Source: Vibrio marinisediminis | GTDB lineage: Bacteria; Pseudomonadota; Gammaproteobacteria; Enterobacterales; Vibrionaceae | DNA length: 64,000 nucleotides | Assembly (NCBI RefSeq): GCF_014050145.1 | Contig: NZ_JACFYF010000002.1 | Coordinates: forward strand, 62,001-126,000 | Direction of reading: 5' to 3' | In this document: one piece after another, positions 1-9,567 of the stretch | Layout: the number at the start of each line of letters is the position of its first letter | Position numbering within the stretch: position 1 is the first letter of the stretch | Translations under genes and position numbers: made by a program | The notes under the pieces: model-generated | Told to the model about the DNA's origin: nothing | What the model saw: the letters and a program-made list of their open reading frames with translations, nothing else | The model's database searches: none

Positions 1-1206
1 TTTACTTACAAAGACTTTACTTGGTGTTTATCACTATTCGGTACCGCGGTAGGTGCTGGTGTTCTTTTCCTTCCAATTAAAGCAGGTGCTGGCGGTTTCT
101 GGCCACTTGTTATCCTTGCTCTAATCGCGGCACCAATGACTTGGTTCGCACACAAATCTCTAGCTCGTTTCGTACTTTCTGCGAAAAACCCTGAATCTGA
201 TATCACAGATACTGTTGAAGAACACTTTGGTAAAACTGGTGCGAACTTAATCACTTTCGCTTACTTCTTCGCAATTTACCCTATCGTTCTAATCTACGGT
301 GTTGGTATCACAAACACTGTTGACTCTTTCCTTGTTAACCAAATGGGTATGGAATCTATCCCTCGTTGGTTACTATCTGGTGCTCTGATTGCTGCAATGA
401 CAGCAGGTGTAGTATTTGGTAAAGAGCTAATGCTAAAAGCAACGTCAGCAATGGTTTACCCACTTGTTGCGATTCTACTAGCACTTTCTTTCTTCCTAAT
501 CCCAGATTGGAACACTTCAATGGTTGAAGTTGCACCTGACTGGTCTGCAATGCCTTCTATCGTTTGGCTTGCGATTCCAATCATCGTGTTCTCATTCAAC
601 CACAGCCCTATCATTTCTCAGTTCTCTAAAGAACAACGCCTACAATACGGTGACAACGCAGTTAAGAAAACTGACGCTATCACTGGCGGCGCAGCAATGA
701 TGCTTATGGGCTTCGTTATGTTCTTCGTATTCTCTGTTGTACTGTCTCTTTCTCCAGAGCAGCTAGCAATGGCACAAGAGCAAAACATCTCTGTTCTGTC
801 TTACCTTGCAAACGTTCATGAGTCTCCACTTATCTCTTACATGGGTCCTCTAGTTGCATTTGCTGCGATTACTTCTAGCTACTTTGGTCACTTCCTAGGT
901 GCACACGAAGGTCTAGTAGGTCTAATCAAGTCTCGCTCTGAAACTCCAGTAAGCAAGATTGAAAAAGGTTCTCTAGTATTCATCGTTATTACTACTTGGA
1001 TTGTTGCGGTTGTTAACCCAAGCATCCTAGGTATGATTGAAACAATGGGTGCACCAATGATTGCTGCAATCCTGTTCCTTCTACCTGTGTTTGCTATGAA
1101 CAAAGTACCAGCAATGGCGAAGTACAAAACTTCTGCACCTGTACAGATTTTCACAGTTATCTGTGGTCTTGCAGCGATTAGTTCTGTAATCTACGGCGCT
1201 CTTTAA
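1..1206 (+). CDS. sdaC: Serine/threonine permease SdaC, 5' end missing
   Basis: This is an inner-membrane amino acid permease of the HAAAP (hydroxy/aromatic amino acid permease) family that imports L-serine with protons. The reading frame is open from base 1 (FTYKDFTWCLSLFGTAVGAG), so the gene begins before the window. About 401 residues are visible against roughly 430 in the family, so some 25 N-terminal residues are missing. The protein is almost wholly hydrophobic, with about eleven membrane segments and the early glycine-rich motif GTAVGAGVLFLP typical of HAAAP transporters. The L-serine dehydratase gene follows 91 bases downstream, the sdaC-sdaB pairing known from enterobacteria, and this decides SdaC over Mtr/TyrP relatives. 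An internal ATG at base 136 is not the real start. Confidence 0.93.
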   Translation, partial: FTYKDFTWCLSLFGTAVGAGVLFLPIKAGAGGFWPLVILALIAAPMTWFAHKSLARFVLSAKNPESDITDTVEEHFGKTGANLITFAYFFAIYPIVLIYGVGITNTVDSFLVNQMGMESIPRWLLSGALIAAMTAGVVFGKELMLKATSAMVYPLVAILLALSFFLIPDWNTSMVEVAPDWSAMPSIVWLAIPIIVFSFNHSPIISQFSKEQRLQYGDNAVKKTDAITGGAAMMLMGFVMFFVFSVVLSLSPEQLAMAQEQNISVLSYLANVHESPLISYMGPLVAFAAITSSYFGHFLGAHEGLVGLIKSRSETPVSKIEKGSLVFIVITTWIVAVVNPSILGMIETMGAPMIAAILFLLPVFAMNKVPAMAKYKTSAPVQIFTVICGLAAISSVIYGAL

Positions 1207-1255
1207 TTATCCCCTCCATTTCGGGTAATTAAACCAAAAATTATAATGAATAAAA

Positions 1256-1280
1256 TAAGCCTCCCAATTCGGGGGGCTTA
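1256..1280 (+). promoter_or_regulatory. Hairpin between sdaC and sdaB
   Basis: A ten-pair stem (one T-G wobble) with loop AATTC lies just upstream of the sdaB ribosome-binding site GAGGT. There is no T-run after it on the plus strand, so it does not look like a full terminator for sdaC. It may stabilise the sdaC mRNA end or modulate readthrough into sdaB. Confidence 0.4.
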
Positions 1281-1297
1281 CTTCTGAGGTAATCGAT

Positions 1298-2659
1298 ATG
1301 ATTAGTGTTTTTGACATCTATAAGATCGGCGTTGGTCCTTCAAGCTCACACACTGTAGGCCCAATGAAAGCGGGTAAAGAATTTATTGATGATCTTCGTG
1401 CAATGGGAAAATTGCGTGATATCACTAAAATCACCGTGGACGTTTATGGATCACTATCACTGACAGGGAAAGGTCACCACACAGACATCGCTATCATCAT
1501 GGGTCTTGCTGGCAATACTCCTGAGAAAGTAGATATCGACTCTATCGCAGGCTTCATTGCTCGCGTAGAAGAAACTGAGCGCCTTCCTGTTGGCATGCAC
1601 TGTCACACAGTATCGTTCCCAAGAGATGGTGGTATGAATTTCCATACTACTAACTTAGATCTTCACGAAAACGGCATGCAAATCCACGCGTGGATTGATG
1701 ACGAAAAATCGTACTCAAAGACTTATTACTCAATCGGTGGTGGTTTCATCGTCGATGAAGAAAACTTCGGTAAAGAAGAAGCAAACCCTATTAAGGTTCC
1801 TTACCCATTTACTAGCGCAGACGAACTTGTTGCGCAATGTAAAGAGCATGGTCTTTCTATCAGTGCTTTGGTTATGAAAAACCAAGCTTCTTTGCACTCT
1901 GATGAAGAGTCTCGTACTTACTTCGCTAACATCTGGAAAACGATGCGTGAAGGTATGGAACGCGGCATGAATACCGAAGGTATTCTTCCTGGACCTCTAC
2001 GAGTTCCTCGCCGTGCTGCAGCACTTCGCCAACAGCTATTAACGTCAGAGAAAACCTCTAACGATCCTATGGCAGTTGTAGACTGGGTTAACATGTTCGC
2101 GTTTGCGGTAAACGAAGAAAACGCAGCGGGTGGTCGTGTTGTGACGGCACCAACTAACGGCGCATGTGGCATCATCCCTGCTGTACTTGCGTACTACGAC
2201 AAGTTTATCCAAACAGTAACAGAGAAAGACTACATTCGTTACTTCGCAGCCTCTGGTGCGATCGGTGGTCTTTACAAACGCAACGCATCTATCTCTGGCG
2301 CTGAAGTAGGTTGTCAGGGTGAAGTTGGTGTTGCTTGTTCTATGGCAGCAGCTGGTCTTGCAGAGCTTATGGGTGGTAGCCCTGAGCAAGTTTGTATGGC
2401 AGCAGAAATCGGCATGGAACATAACTTAGGTCTAACTTGTGACCCTGTAGCGGGACAAGTTCAAGTTCCATGTATCGAGCGTAACGGTATTGCAGCAGTA
2501 AAAGCAATCAACTCGACTCGCATGGCTCTTCGCCGCTCTTCAGCTCCGACTGTTTCGCTAGACAAAGTTATCGAAACAATGCTTGAGACAGGTAAAGACA
2601 TGAATGCTAAGTACCGTGAGACTTCTCAAGGTGGTCTAGCAATCAAGGTAATCTGCTAA
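1298..2659 (+). CDS. sdaB: L-serine dehydratase, iron-sulfur type
   Basis: This cytosolic enzyme deaminates L-serine to pyruvate and ammonia using a [4Fe-4S] cluster rather than PLP. The 453-residue length is that of single-chain SdaA/SdaB. The N-terminal signature GVGPSSSHTVGPM is the conserved beta-domain motif. In the alpha domain the segments TAPTNGACGIIPA, CQGEVGVACSMAAAGL and LTCDPVAGQVQVPC carry the cysteines expected to hold the cluster. The ATG is preceded by GAGGT at good spacing. It follows the serine permease in the same direction, giving an uptake-plus-degradation operon. The symbol sdaB rests on that pairing, because sdaA and sdaB are not separable by sequence here. Confidence 0.95.
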   Translation: MISVFDIYKIGVGPSSSHTVGPMKAGKEFIDDLRAMGKLRDITKITVDVYGSLSLTGKGHHTDIAIIMGLAGNTPEKVDIDSIAGFIARVEETERLPVGMHCHTVSFPRDGGMNFHTTNLDLHENGMQIHAWIDDEKSYSKTYYSIGGGFIVDEENFGKEEANPIKVPYPFTSADELVAQCKEHGLSISALVMKNQASLHSDEESRTYFANIWKTMREGMERGMNTEGILPGPLRVPRRAAALRQQLLTSEKTSNDPMAVVDWVNMFAFAVNEENAAGGRVVTAPTNGACGIIPAVLAYYDKFIQTVTEKDYIRYFAASGAIGGLYKRNASISGAEVGCQGEVGVACSMAAAGLAELMGGSPEQVCMAAEIGMEHNLGLTCDPVAGQVQVPCIERNGIAAVKAINSTRMALRRSSAPTVSLDKVIETMLETGKDMNAKYRETSQGGLAIKVIC

Positions 2660-2723
2660 TTTTAGTGATGACCTTAGTCAAATAATCAGTCGAAGCATAT
2701 TCTACTGATATTATTGACGATAT

Positions 2724-2752
2724 AATGGCGACTATTATGGTCGCCATTTTTG
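2724..2752 (+). terminator. Rho-independent terminator after sdaB
   Basis: A nine-pair stem AATGGCGAC/GTCGCCATT with a seven-base loop is followed by a T-run. It ends the sdaC-sdaB unit. Confidence 0.85.
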
Positions 2753-2833
2753 TAACACCAATCTAGGTAAGCGTATAAAAGCAGGCAAGCTTGTTTTGAC
2801 TTAGATGAATAAAAGAAGAATTAACGAGGCAGT

Positions 2834-3298
2834 ATGATTGCAATCAAACCGGCTAAGCTAAAAGATTTTGCCAGTTTAATGCAGCTTGATGTATTTCCAG
2901 AGCAAAAAACCGTTCACCTCCCCTTCGAGCAGGCTTATCACAACCGTTCTAAATATGAAGTGATCTTAGCGCTATACACAGACCGCCACCCGATTGGCTA
3001 TGTCATACTCGACAAAGCTTTCGCTCATTATGCAACGTTCGCACGTCGACATGAGTTGGGTCTGAAGTACATAGTGTTAGACAAAGAGTATCAGAAGAAA
3101 GGGTTTGGTCGTAAAGCGATGCAGAAGCTACTGGTGTATGCCAATGCTATCAGTGCCGACAGTGATTCACTGTGCGTCACATTGCCGGCAACAGAAGAAG
3201 ACGCTCAGCATTTTTTCACCGCCGTAGGTTTTATTGAAGAAGCCAAATTGTTTTATGGACGCAACGGTAAAGAACGTATCCTCAGGCATAAATTGTAA
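2834..3298 (+). CDS. GNAT-family N-acetyltransferase
   Basis: A 154-residue single-domain protein with the GNAT fold. The region around residues 75-100 reads LKYIVLDKEYQKKGFGRKAM, in which the beta strand and the Q/RxxGxG/A-type acetyl-CoA loop (KKGFGRKA) are clear. A late segment (AQHFFTAVGFIEE) matches the usual last helix and strand. It should transfer an acetyl group from acetyl-CoA to an amine, but nothing indicates the substrate. The ATG has GAGG five bases upstream. It is a single-gene unit between the sdaB terminator and a shared terminator hairpin with queD. Confidence 0.8.
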   Translation: MIAIKPAKLKDFASLMQLDVFPEQKTVHLPFEQAYHNRSKYEVILALYTDRHPIGYVILDKAFAHYATFARRHELGLKYIVLDKEYQKKGFGRKAMQKLLVYANAISADSDSLCVTLPATEEDAQHFFTAVGFIEEAKLFYGRNGKERILRHKL

Positions 3299-3330
3299 TC
3301 CTAACCAATAATTAGTATTGGCTAGGATTT
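3297..3330. terminator. Shared terminator hairpin between GNAT gene and queD
   Basis: An inverted repeat AATCCTA-A-CCAATA / TATTGG-C-TAGGATT with loop ATTAG lies between the convergent genes. One mismatch interrupts it. It can act in both directions. Confidence 0.6.
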
Positions 3331-3342
3331 GTCGTAAACTCG

Positions 3343-3705
3343 TTAGTCGCCCTTATATATACAACCTGCGGTGCAGGTTTCTTTTATTTCGACTTTGCTT
3401 AATAGCGGCAACTGTGGCTTTAGCTGCTGCCAGATCCACTTTGCCAAAACTTCACTGGTTGGATTCTCCAGCCCTTCAATATCATTTAAATAGTAATGGT
3501 CTAAACGGTCGTATATTGGTTTAAATGCTGCTTTAATTTCCGCGAAGTCCACCACCCATCCAGTGTAAGGATCAACCTCTCCTTCCACATACAGGCGAAC
3601 CAAAAATGAATGCCCATGCAGTCGACCACATTTGTGCCCATCAGGTACGTGAGGTAGCAGGTGTGCAGCCTCAAACATGAACTCTTTGTACAACTCTGTT
3701 TTCAT
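3343..3705 (-). CDS. queD: 6-carboxy-5,6,7,8-tetrahydropterin synthase QueD
   Basis: QueD converts 7,8-dihydroneopterin triphosphate to 6-carboxytetrahydropterin, the second step towards queuosine, the modified base of GUN-anticodon tRNAs. The 120-residue length fits. The zinc-binding histidines are in FEAAHLLPH and LHGHSF, and the catalytic cysteine is in GHKCGRLHG (about residue 26). The conserved acidic motif VVDFAEIK and the LDHYYLND segment follow. No other queuosine gene is adjacent, so it stands alone. It is convergent with the GNAT gene upstream of it on the map. Confidence 0.95.
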   Translation of the reverse strand: MKTELYKEFMFEAAHLLPHVPDGHKCGRLHGHSFLVRLYVEGEVDPYTGWVVDFAEIKAAFKPIYDRLDHYYLNDIEGLENPTSEVLAKWIWQQLKPQLPLLSKVEIKETCTAGCIYKGD

Positions 3706-3990
3706 CTTAATTTGCCTAAATCATTACTCAGCGCACCATACTAGCGAACTTAAAAAATAAGCTCCAGCTTATACCACCATTCAAGCTGTTAATATAACTA
3801 CACAAAATTACATACCTTATTGCAACTCGTCATTTGATTGACATAGCGACAACAAAATGACAACCCGATACTTCCCTCACAATTACAATCTCCACATTTT
3901 GTCTATGGTCACAATAAGCTCTTCTAATTGTTACAACATTCCATGTCCAGCCTTAAACTTGTTATGTCTATTCAAATAAAATGTAAAATA

Positions 3991-5616
3991 ATGCGCTCAA
4001 CTATTACTTTTAAGCTCCTTATCGCGCTAGTGCTCGTTTTCGGTTGTGTATTAGCAGTATCCACCTTTTATCAATACCAGCAGCAAAAGCAGCTGATTCA
4101 TGATGTGCTTAGTGAACAGCTACATGACAAAGCAAGTAATTATTTCGATAGTCTTAACATGATGATGTTAACCGGGACGATGTCGCAGAAAGAAACCTTG
4201 CGTGAAAAAGCCATGGCTCAAGATGGCATTGAACAAGTTCGAGTATTAAGAGCAGACACCGTCAGCAAACTGTATGGACCGGGTAATGATGGTCAAGTTG
4301 CTATGGATGAAATCGATCAACGTGCACTTGCTGGAGAATTGGTCATCGAACCCATCAGTGCGGATTGGGGAAAAGGTTTAGTTGTCGCTCTGCCTATGAA
4401 GTCAAGTATGGACTATCGAGGAACCAACTGCGTCGCTTGCCACGCGACTCCTGAAGGTGAAGTATTGGGCGCGATTCGCCTTGAATACAACATGAACCAC
4501 GTCAACTCCATGGTGAGCAAACAAGCAATGATGGCAATCGCTATCATGTCTTCGATCACGTTTGTTGGCTTTATGCTGACCATGGCATTAACTCGTAAAA
4601 TTGTTGTCACACCTTTGCAAAGAGCATCGCGGTTTATGTCTCAAGTATCGGAATCGAAAAACCTATCTGGTCGACTTCAAACCACACAGAAAGACGAAAT
4701 CGGTCTGCTAACTAACTCCATCAATTCATTCATGGACACGGTCAGTGATAGCCTGCATAAAGTTCAGCAAACCACCCATTCACTTTCTGACTCAGCAAGT
4801 CGATTAACGGGTGTTGCACAGTCAACGGATGATGCAGCCAATAACCAGCAAAGCGAAACCAATGATGTTCAAAGCAATATTAACAACATGCTTGAACAAC
4901 AAAACCACACTGAGCAAGCGACACAAGATGCTACGTCACTAGTAAATCATACGGTGGAAGTGGTCACACAAAGCGCAGCCAGTGCCCACAGCGCTAGCGA
5001 GGATATCAAACAACTTGTCGGCTCAATTGATCATGTTAAAGAGAAAATCACTTCGCTGAACAATCAAACCTCAGAAGTCTCTTCCATTCTTGAAGTGATC
5101 AGCGGAATCGCTGAGCAAACAAACCTACTGGCATTGAACGCAGCGATAGAGGCGGCTCGTGCTGGAGAGCAAGGACGTGGTTTTGCGGTCGTCGCAGAGG
5201 AAGTTCGTAATCTGGCGGGTCGAACCGCTGAAGCAACCAATAATATCGAAAATATTATCAAACAGTTCCAGCAAGGCAGCCAAGAATCACTGGCTTCAGT
5301 TGACCGCGTATGCGAACAAGCGCATCAACGTTCTGAAGATGTTGAAAGCCTATCTAGTACCATGCACACTGTGGTTGATGAGATGCACCAAGTGCTTGAT
5401 CATACACGCGAGATTCAACAAAAAACCCATTCAACTTCATCTGTAAGCCATCATATCCAAGGAAAGGTAGATACCATTACCGCTCATGCTGATGACACTT
5501 CCCAGTTAGCGTCACAAACTCGTGACATTAGCTTAGATTTAGAACAGTTATCAGAACGATTAGAACAGCTGATTAACCAGTTTTCGCTAGAACACAGCAA
5601 AGACGTAAAAAAATAG
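3991..5616 (+). CDS. Methyl-accepting chemotaxis protein with periplasmic haem-c motif
   Basis: A transmembrane chemoreceptor that should control CheA and flagellar rotation. From the ATG at 3991 it has about 541 residues: a first membrane helix (residues 8-25), a periplasmic domain to about 178, a second helix to about 201, then HAMP and a long coiled coil. The hairpin tip [32 protein letters not shown] is diagnostic; the flanking QT-rich helices hold the methylation sites. In the periplasmic domain near residue 147 lies CVACH, a c-type haem attachment motif CxxCH, in a context resembling Tll0287/DUF3365-type sensor domains. Upstream in-frame starts (TTG 3928, ATG 3943) would add 16-21 residues, and no start has a strong ribosome-binding site; I chose the one that puts the membrane helix near the N-terminus. 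Confidence 0.9.
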   Translation: MRSTITFKLLIALVLVFGCVLAVSTFYQYQQQKQLIHDVLSEQLHDKASNYFDSLNMMMLTGTMSQKETLREKAMAQDGIEQVRVLRADTVSKLYGPGNDGQVAMDEIDQRALAGELVIEPISADWGKGLVVALPMKSSMDYRGTNCVACHATPEGEVLGAIRLEYNMNHVNSMVSKQAMMAIAIMSSITFVGFMLTMALTRKIVVTPLQRASRFMSQVSESKNLSGRLQTTQKDEIGLLTNSINSFMDTVSDSLHKVQQTTHSLSDSASRLTGVAQSTDDAANNQQSETNDVQSNINNMLEQQNHTEQATQDATSLVNHTVEVVTQSAASAHSASEDIKQLVGSIDHVKEKITSLNNQTSEVSSILEVISGIAEQTNLLALNAAIEAARAGEQGRGFAVVAEEVRNLAGRTAEATNNIENIIKQFQQGSQESLASVDRVCEQAHQRSEDVESLSSTMHTVVDEMHQVLDHTREIQQKTHSTSSVSHHIQGKVDTITAHADDTSQLASQTRDISLDLEQLSERLEQLINQFSLEHSKDVKK

Positions 5617-5701
5617 CGGAATTATCGACGAGAAATCGATAATAAAGGTTGAAGCAATCGAATTGACAGGTAATATGTTCATTCGATAAAAAAGTAATGA
5701 C

Positions 5702-5780
5702 AACCCAATGTTTTGGCGAATTTTCAGTCAATAAGACTGCTCAGTTCATTGCCTAAACGTTGGGTTAAATTTTTACCCAA
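5702..5780 (+). promoter_or_regulatory. Possible switching leader RNA of asnS
   Basis: Three short complementary segments lie upstream of asnS: AACCCAA (5702-5708), TTGGGTT (5760-5766) and ACCCAA (5775-5780). The middle one can pair with either the first or the third, and the second pairing closes a hairpin about 10 bases before the ribosome-binding site. That is the arrangement of an alternative-structure control element. No T-run follows, so translation control would be likelier than attenuation. This is an inference. Confidence 0.35.
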
Positions 5781-5804
5781 TCCTTAATGGAGATTATTTT
5801 TAAC

Positions 5805-7205
5805 ATGACTTACGCGCCTGTAAAAGACGTATTGAGCGGTAAGCTAGCAGCAGACAGTGAAGTAACTGTACGCGGCTGGATCCGTTCACGTCGTGATTCC
5901 AAAGCTGGAATTTCTTTCCTTGCCATCTATGACGGCTCTTGTTTCGACCCGATTCAGGCCGTGGTCCCAAATAATCTTAATAATTACAACGACGAAGTAC
6001 TTAAGCTAACTACGGGTTGCTCTGTTGAAGTAACAGGTAAGGTTGTTGACTCTCCTGCTGCTGGTCAAGCATTTGAACTTGCTGCAACTGAAGTAAAAGT
6101 TGTTGGTTGGGTTGAAGATGCAGAAACGTACCCTATGGCGAAAACTCGTCACTCTATTGAGTACCTTCGTGAAGTTGCACACCTTCGTCCTCGTACTAAC
6201 GTGATCGGTGCAGTAGCACGTGTTCGCAACTGTCTATCTCAAGCGATTCACCGTTTTTACCACGAGCAAGGTTACTTCTGGGTATCTGCTCCGCTAATTA
6301 CAGCTTCTGATGCAGAAGGTGCTGGTGAAATGTTCCGCGTATCAACGCTAGATATGGAAAACCTTCCTCGCACTGATGCTGGTAAAGTTGACTACAACGA
6401 AGACTTCTTTGGCAAAGAGACATTCCTAACGGTTTCTGGCCAGCTAAACGCTGAAGCTTACGCTTGCGCACTAAGCAAAGTTTACACATTTGGTCCGACT
6501 TTCCGTGCTGAAAACTCAAACACCAGCCGCCACCTAGCGGAATTCTGGATGGTTGAGCCTGAAGTAGCGTTTGCTGATCTAAACGATGTCGCAAAACTAG
6601 CTGAAGATATGTTGAAATACGTTTTCAACGCAGTACTAGAAGAGCGTCGTGATGACCTAGAGTTTTTCGCACAACGTATCGACAAAGAAGCTATTACTCG
6701 CCTAGAGCAGTTCGTTTCTTCTGACTTTGCACAAGTGGACTACACTGACGCAATTCAGATCCTAATTGAATCTGGTCGTGAGTTCGAATTCCCAGTTGAA
6801 TGGGGTATCGACATGTCTTCTGAGCACGAGCGCTTCCTAGCTGAAGAACACTTCAAAGCGCCTGTCATTGTGAAGAACTACCCGAAAGACATCAAAGCTT
6901 TCTACATGCGTCAAAACGAAGATGGCAAAACTGTAGCAGCAATGGATGTACTTGCACCAGGTATCGGTGAGATCATCGGTGGTTCTCAACGTGAAGAACG
7001 TCTAGATATTCTAGATGCACGTATGCGCGAAATGGGTATCGACCCTGAGCACATGAACTGGTACCGCGATCTACGTCGTTACGGCACAGTGCCACACGCT
7101 GGTTTCGGTCTAGGTTTTGAGCGTTTAGTTTCTTACGTAACAGGCATGGGTAACGTTCGTGACGTGATTCCATTCCCACGTACTCCTCGCTCAGCGAACT
7201 TCTAA
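5805..7205 (+). CDS. asnS: Asparaginyl-tRNA synthetase
   Basis: This class IIb synthetase charges tRNA-Asn with asparagine. It has 466 residues, as in E. coli, and is nearly collinear with the E. coli enzyme. An N-terminal OB fold (residues 1-105, with [19 protein letters not shown]) binds the anticodon. The catalytic core has motif 2 ([18 protein letters not shown]) and motif 3 ([15 protein letters not shown]). The start [10 protein letters not shown] matches the family; an in-frame ATG 18 bases upstream is unlikely. A TGGAGA element lies about 12 bases before the ATG. It is a single-gene unit with its own terminator. Confidence 0.97.
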   Translation: MTYAPVKDVLSGKLAADSEVTVRGWIRSRRDSKAGISFLAIYDGSCFDPIQAVVPNNLNNYNDEVLKLTTGCSVEVTGKVVDSPAAGQAFELAATEVKVVGWVEDAETYPMAKTRHSIEYLREVAHLRPRTNVIGAVARVRNCLSQAIHRFYHEQGYFWVSAPLITASDAEGAGEMFRVSTLDMENLPRTDAGKVDYNEDFFGKETFLTVSGQLNAEAYACALSKVYTFGPTFRAENSNTSRHLAEFWMVEPEVAFADLNDVAKLAEDMLKYVFNAVLEERRDDLEFFAQRIDKEAITRLEQFVSSDFAQVDYTDAIQILIESGREFEFPVEWGIDMSSEHERFLAEEHFKAPVIVKNYPKDIKAFYMRQNEDGKTVAAMDVLAPGIGEIIGGSQREERLDILDARMREMGIDPEHMNWYRDLRRYGTVPHAGFGLGFERLVSYVTGMGNVRDVIPFPRTPRSANF

Positions 7206-7230
7206 TCGTATAAATACGATACAGAATTTG

Positions 7231-7258
7231 AAGACCTCCTTAATGGAGGTCTTTTTGT
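7231..7258 (+). terminator. Terminator after asnS
   Basis: A nine-pair perfect stem AAGACCTCC/GGAGGTCTT with loop TTAAT is followed by TTTTTG. Confidence 0.92.
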
Positions 7259-7280
7259 TTTCACTCTAAGATAATCTTTA

Positions 7281-7499
7281 TTATTCGCGCTGTTTCTGCT
7301 GATCTTTCGCCGCAGATTTGATACCAAATAGGTATAAAGCAAACAAAATAAATGGAATTGCCGCTGCGGTATACTCAGCCCAAGCCATGTTGGCAAACGA
7401 CTTAGTTAAAATAACGTGACCTAAAATAAGCAATAGTGCACAAATAATGGCTATCCCAATAAGCCAAAGTTCATTACTCACCGAACGCTTCTTCATCAT
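7281..7499 (-). CDS. Small two-helix membrane protein, function unknown
   Basis: A 72-residue protein with two predicted membrane helices (about residues 13-34 and 42-62) and a basic tail with KQQKQRE. I do not recognise a family. A strong purine-rich ribosome-binding site (GGAGAGGAG) lies just before tandem ATGs at 7499 and 7496, so the longer frame that begins 48 bases further upstream is unlikely. The gene is convergent with asnS and lies downstream of the MocR-type regulator on the same strand, separated by about 80 bases. No function can be inferred. Confidence 0.7.
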   Translation of the reverse strand: MMKKRSVSNELWLIGIAIICALLLILGHVILTKSFANMAWAEYTAAAIPFILFALYLFGIKSAAKDQQKQRE

Positions 7500-7579
7500 C
7501 ACTCCTCTCCATGTCATAACATGAATCATTGGAGCATAGATCCTCACCCTTACACTGATACAGATTCCCAGAAAAATAG

Positions 7580-8992
7580 CTATACAGTTAGCAGTAGATT
7601 AATTTCCTGACTCATCTTTGCTATAGCATTTGAAAGCTGCTCTTGATCCGCTAGAGATGTATTCAGGCGAATATACCCAGCTTGAGCAAATGATTGCGCA
7701 AATAGGGCTTCTGGGGCTATTAAGATATTGTACTGCTTGAGGTTTTGGTAAACATCCTCGCTACTCACCCCCTTAGGAAGCTTTAGCCATATAAAATAAC
7801 CGCCGCTCGGCACCTCAAATTCAACCTCTGGTATGTGACGCTTTAACTCATTGATCATCCATTGTTGACGTTTCAGCAAGGTTCTACGCAACTTCCTTAA
7901 ATGGTTGTCATAACTGTCATTTTGCAGATAGTGGGCGACACCTTGTTGTATTGGTGCGCTGCCAGACAAAGTCGATAATAGCTGCAATTTTTGGACGTCT
8001 TGGTTGTAACGACGAGTCACGACCCACCCAAGCCTAAAGCCTGGGCAAAGACTCTTAGATAGCGAACCGCAATGCAGTACACGCTCATCCATTGATGCAA
8101 AGTCGTACGTCTTTAATGAGCTCGGTTTCTGTTCTGAATAGTACAGTTCCGCATAAACATCATCTTCGATCAAATAGACGTTGTGCTGCCGTGCTAACTC
8201 CACCACTTTTCGCTTTTTGCCCTCACTCATTGATGTGCCCGTTGGATTCTGAAAATTACTCATCAGCCAGCAAGCTTTGACATCATGTTGCGAAAATATC
8301 GACTCTAAGTGCTCAACCGACATGCCTGACTTTGCATCTACTGGCACGGTTATCGCTTTTAAGCCCAGTCGCTCGACAGCTTGTCGCGCACCGTAAAAAG
8401 TCGGCGTCTCAATGACCACGGTATCACCTGGTTCGGAAACGGCTTGCAAGCTCAAATTTAGAGCTTCAAGTGCGCCTGATGTAATGACAACATCTTGGTG
8501 GGAGATTGGAATACCTTGCTGAATATAGCGTTGGGCGATTAAACGTCGTAACGCTTCATTACCAGGAGGCATGTTGTCTAAAACAACGTTAGGATTACTT
8601 TTTCGTCCAGCACTAGCCAAGCTTCGATTTAATACCTGTAACGGAAACAAACTGGGATCGGGAAATGCTGAGCCAAACTTCAGACTCTTTTGGCTCGTTT
8701 GACTCTTTAGAAAGTCAAATAACGTATCGTTAATAGAAACGGGATTTATCGAGGTGCTCGTCTCTATCACCTGAGGACGCTCAACATCAGCAGCGACAAA
8801 GAAACCAGATTGAGGCTTTGCGATAATCCAACCTTGAGACTCAAGTAATTGGTATGCTTGCAAAACCGTGCCATTACTTAACGAGTGGCATCGACTCGTC
8901 ACTCTGACAGACGGCAGTTTTTCTCCTGCACGCCAAGTTTTTTGTTGAATTTGTTGTTTAAATAAAACCGCCAGTTGTTGATATCGATTCAT
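7580..8992 (-). CDS. MocR-type GntR/aminotransferase transcription regulator
   Basis: A 470-residue fusion of an N-terminal GntR-family winged helix (residues 1-70, including GEKLPSVR and the VLQAYQLLESQGWI recognition region) to a class I aminotransferase fold. The PLP-binding lysine is in HCGSLSKSLCPGFRLGWV; NFQNPTGTS and the PSGGYFIWLKLP segment are also typical. Family members usually sense PLP or an amino compound and control a neighbouring gene rather than act as enzymes. It is divergent from the two small paralogous genes at 9166 and 9568, which makes them the first candidates for its targets. The ATG at 8992 follows AGAGG; a GTG one codon earlier is less likely. Confidence 0.93.
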   Translation of the reverse strand: MNRYQQLAVLFKQQIQQKTWRAGEKLPSVRVTSRCHSLSNGTVLQAYQLLESQGWIIAKPQSGFFVAADVERPQVIETSTSINPVSINDTLFDFLKSQTSQKSLKFGSAFPDPSLFPLQVLNRSLASAGRKSNPNVVLDNMPPGNEALRRLIAQRYIQQGIPISHQDVVITSGALEALNLSLQAVSEPGDTVVIETPTFYGARQAVERLGLKAITVPVDAKSGMSVEHLESIFSQHDVKACWLMSNFQNPTGTSMSEGKKRKVVELARQHNVYLIEDDVYAELYYSEQKPSSLKTYDFASMDERVLHCGSLSKSLCPGFRLGWVVTRRYNQDVQKLQLLSTLSGSAPIQQGVAHYLQNDSYDNHLRKLRRTLLKRQQWMINELKRHIPEVEFEVPSGGYFIWLKLPKGVSSEDVYQNLKQYNILIAPEALFAQSFAQAGYIRLNTSLADQEQLSNAIAKMSQEINLLLTV

Positions 8993-9165
8993 CACTACCT
9001 CTAATCCTTGAGCAAGGAAACAATACCATACCTATCGATACCAGTCTGTTACTCCCGATGAGTCAAAAAGTCGTTTATTCTGCGTTTGTTCTATTCAATT
9101 CAAACGCAAAGACACCTTTTCTATCCCATACTTACAATAACAACTGAAGTGACACAGGAGGTAGT

Positions 9166-9402
9166 ATGAAACTATTTACAATGGATGATCTTTCTTATAA
9201 TGGTGTTCATCAAGGCGTTCACAGTTGGAACCATCCCGACAGTGCTAACCCTTACTACTGGCATCCTGAATGGCTACATATTGCTGAAGACGCAATGGGA
9301 CTGCACCCCAAAATAAAATTAGAAGTACCTGAAGGACACATCGCCAGTGAAGAGCATGCAAAACAAGCCATTATCGACCACCTAAATGTGCAAGAAAAAT
9401 AA
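9166..9402 (+). CDS. Small uncharacterised protein, tandem paralogue 1
   Basis: A 78-residue soluble protein with no recognised family. Its core matches the next gene closely: GVHSW, then PYYWHPEWLHIAEDAMGLHPK, with spacing conserved. It is rich in His, Trp and Tyr in this core, which could suggest metal or aromatic ligand binding, but that is speculation. A very good ribosome-binding site (AGGAGG) sits eight bases before the ATG, so expression is likely. It is divergent from the MocR-type regulator, separated by about 170 bases that must hold both promoters. Confidence 0.75.
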   Translation: MKLFTMDDLSYNGVHQGVHSWNHPDSANPYYWHPEWLHIAEDAMGLHPKIKLEVPEGHIASEEHAKQAIIDHLNVQEK

Positions 9403-9567
9403 TTTGTCAGTAACAAATAACGTTGTAATAGCGTCACCACGAACAAATTATTCTCATCTGGCTGCTGACCAAATCGATTGGCATCACAATAATTCTTGCT
9501 GCATATGCTAAATTTACCAAGCAAAGGTGACATCCCTCAAAATATTAATCCATGAGAGATAGAGATA

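Noticed and set aside
2045-2422. Minus-strand open frame of 125 codons within sdaB
   Set aside because: It lies entirely opposite the conserved sdaB cysteine motifs and has no features of a real protein.
5621-5642. Inverted repeat TTATCGA/TCGATAA after the chemoreceptor gene
   Set aside because: It has seven pairs but no T-run and is AT-rich, so it is not a convincing terminator; it was left out of the feature list.
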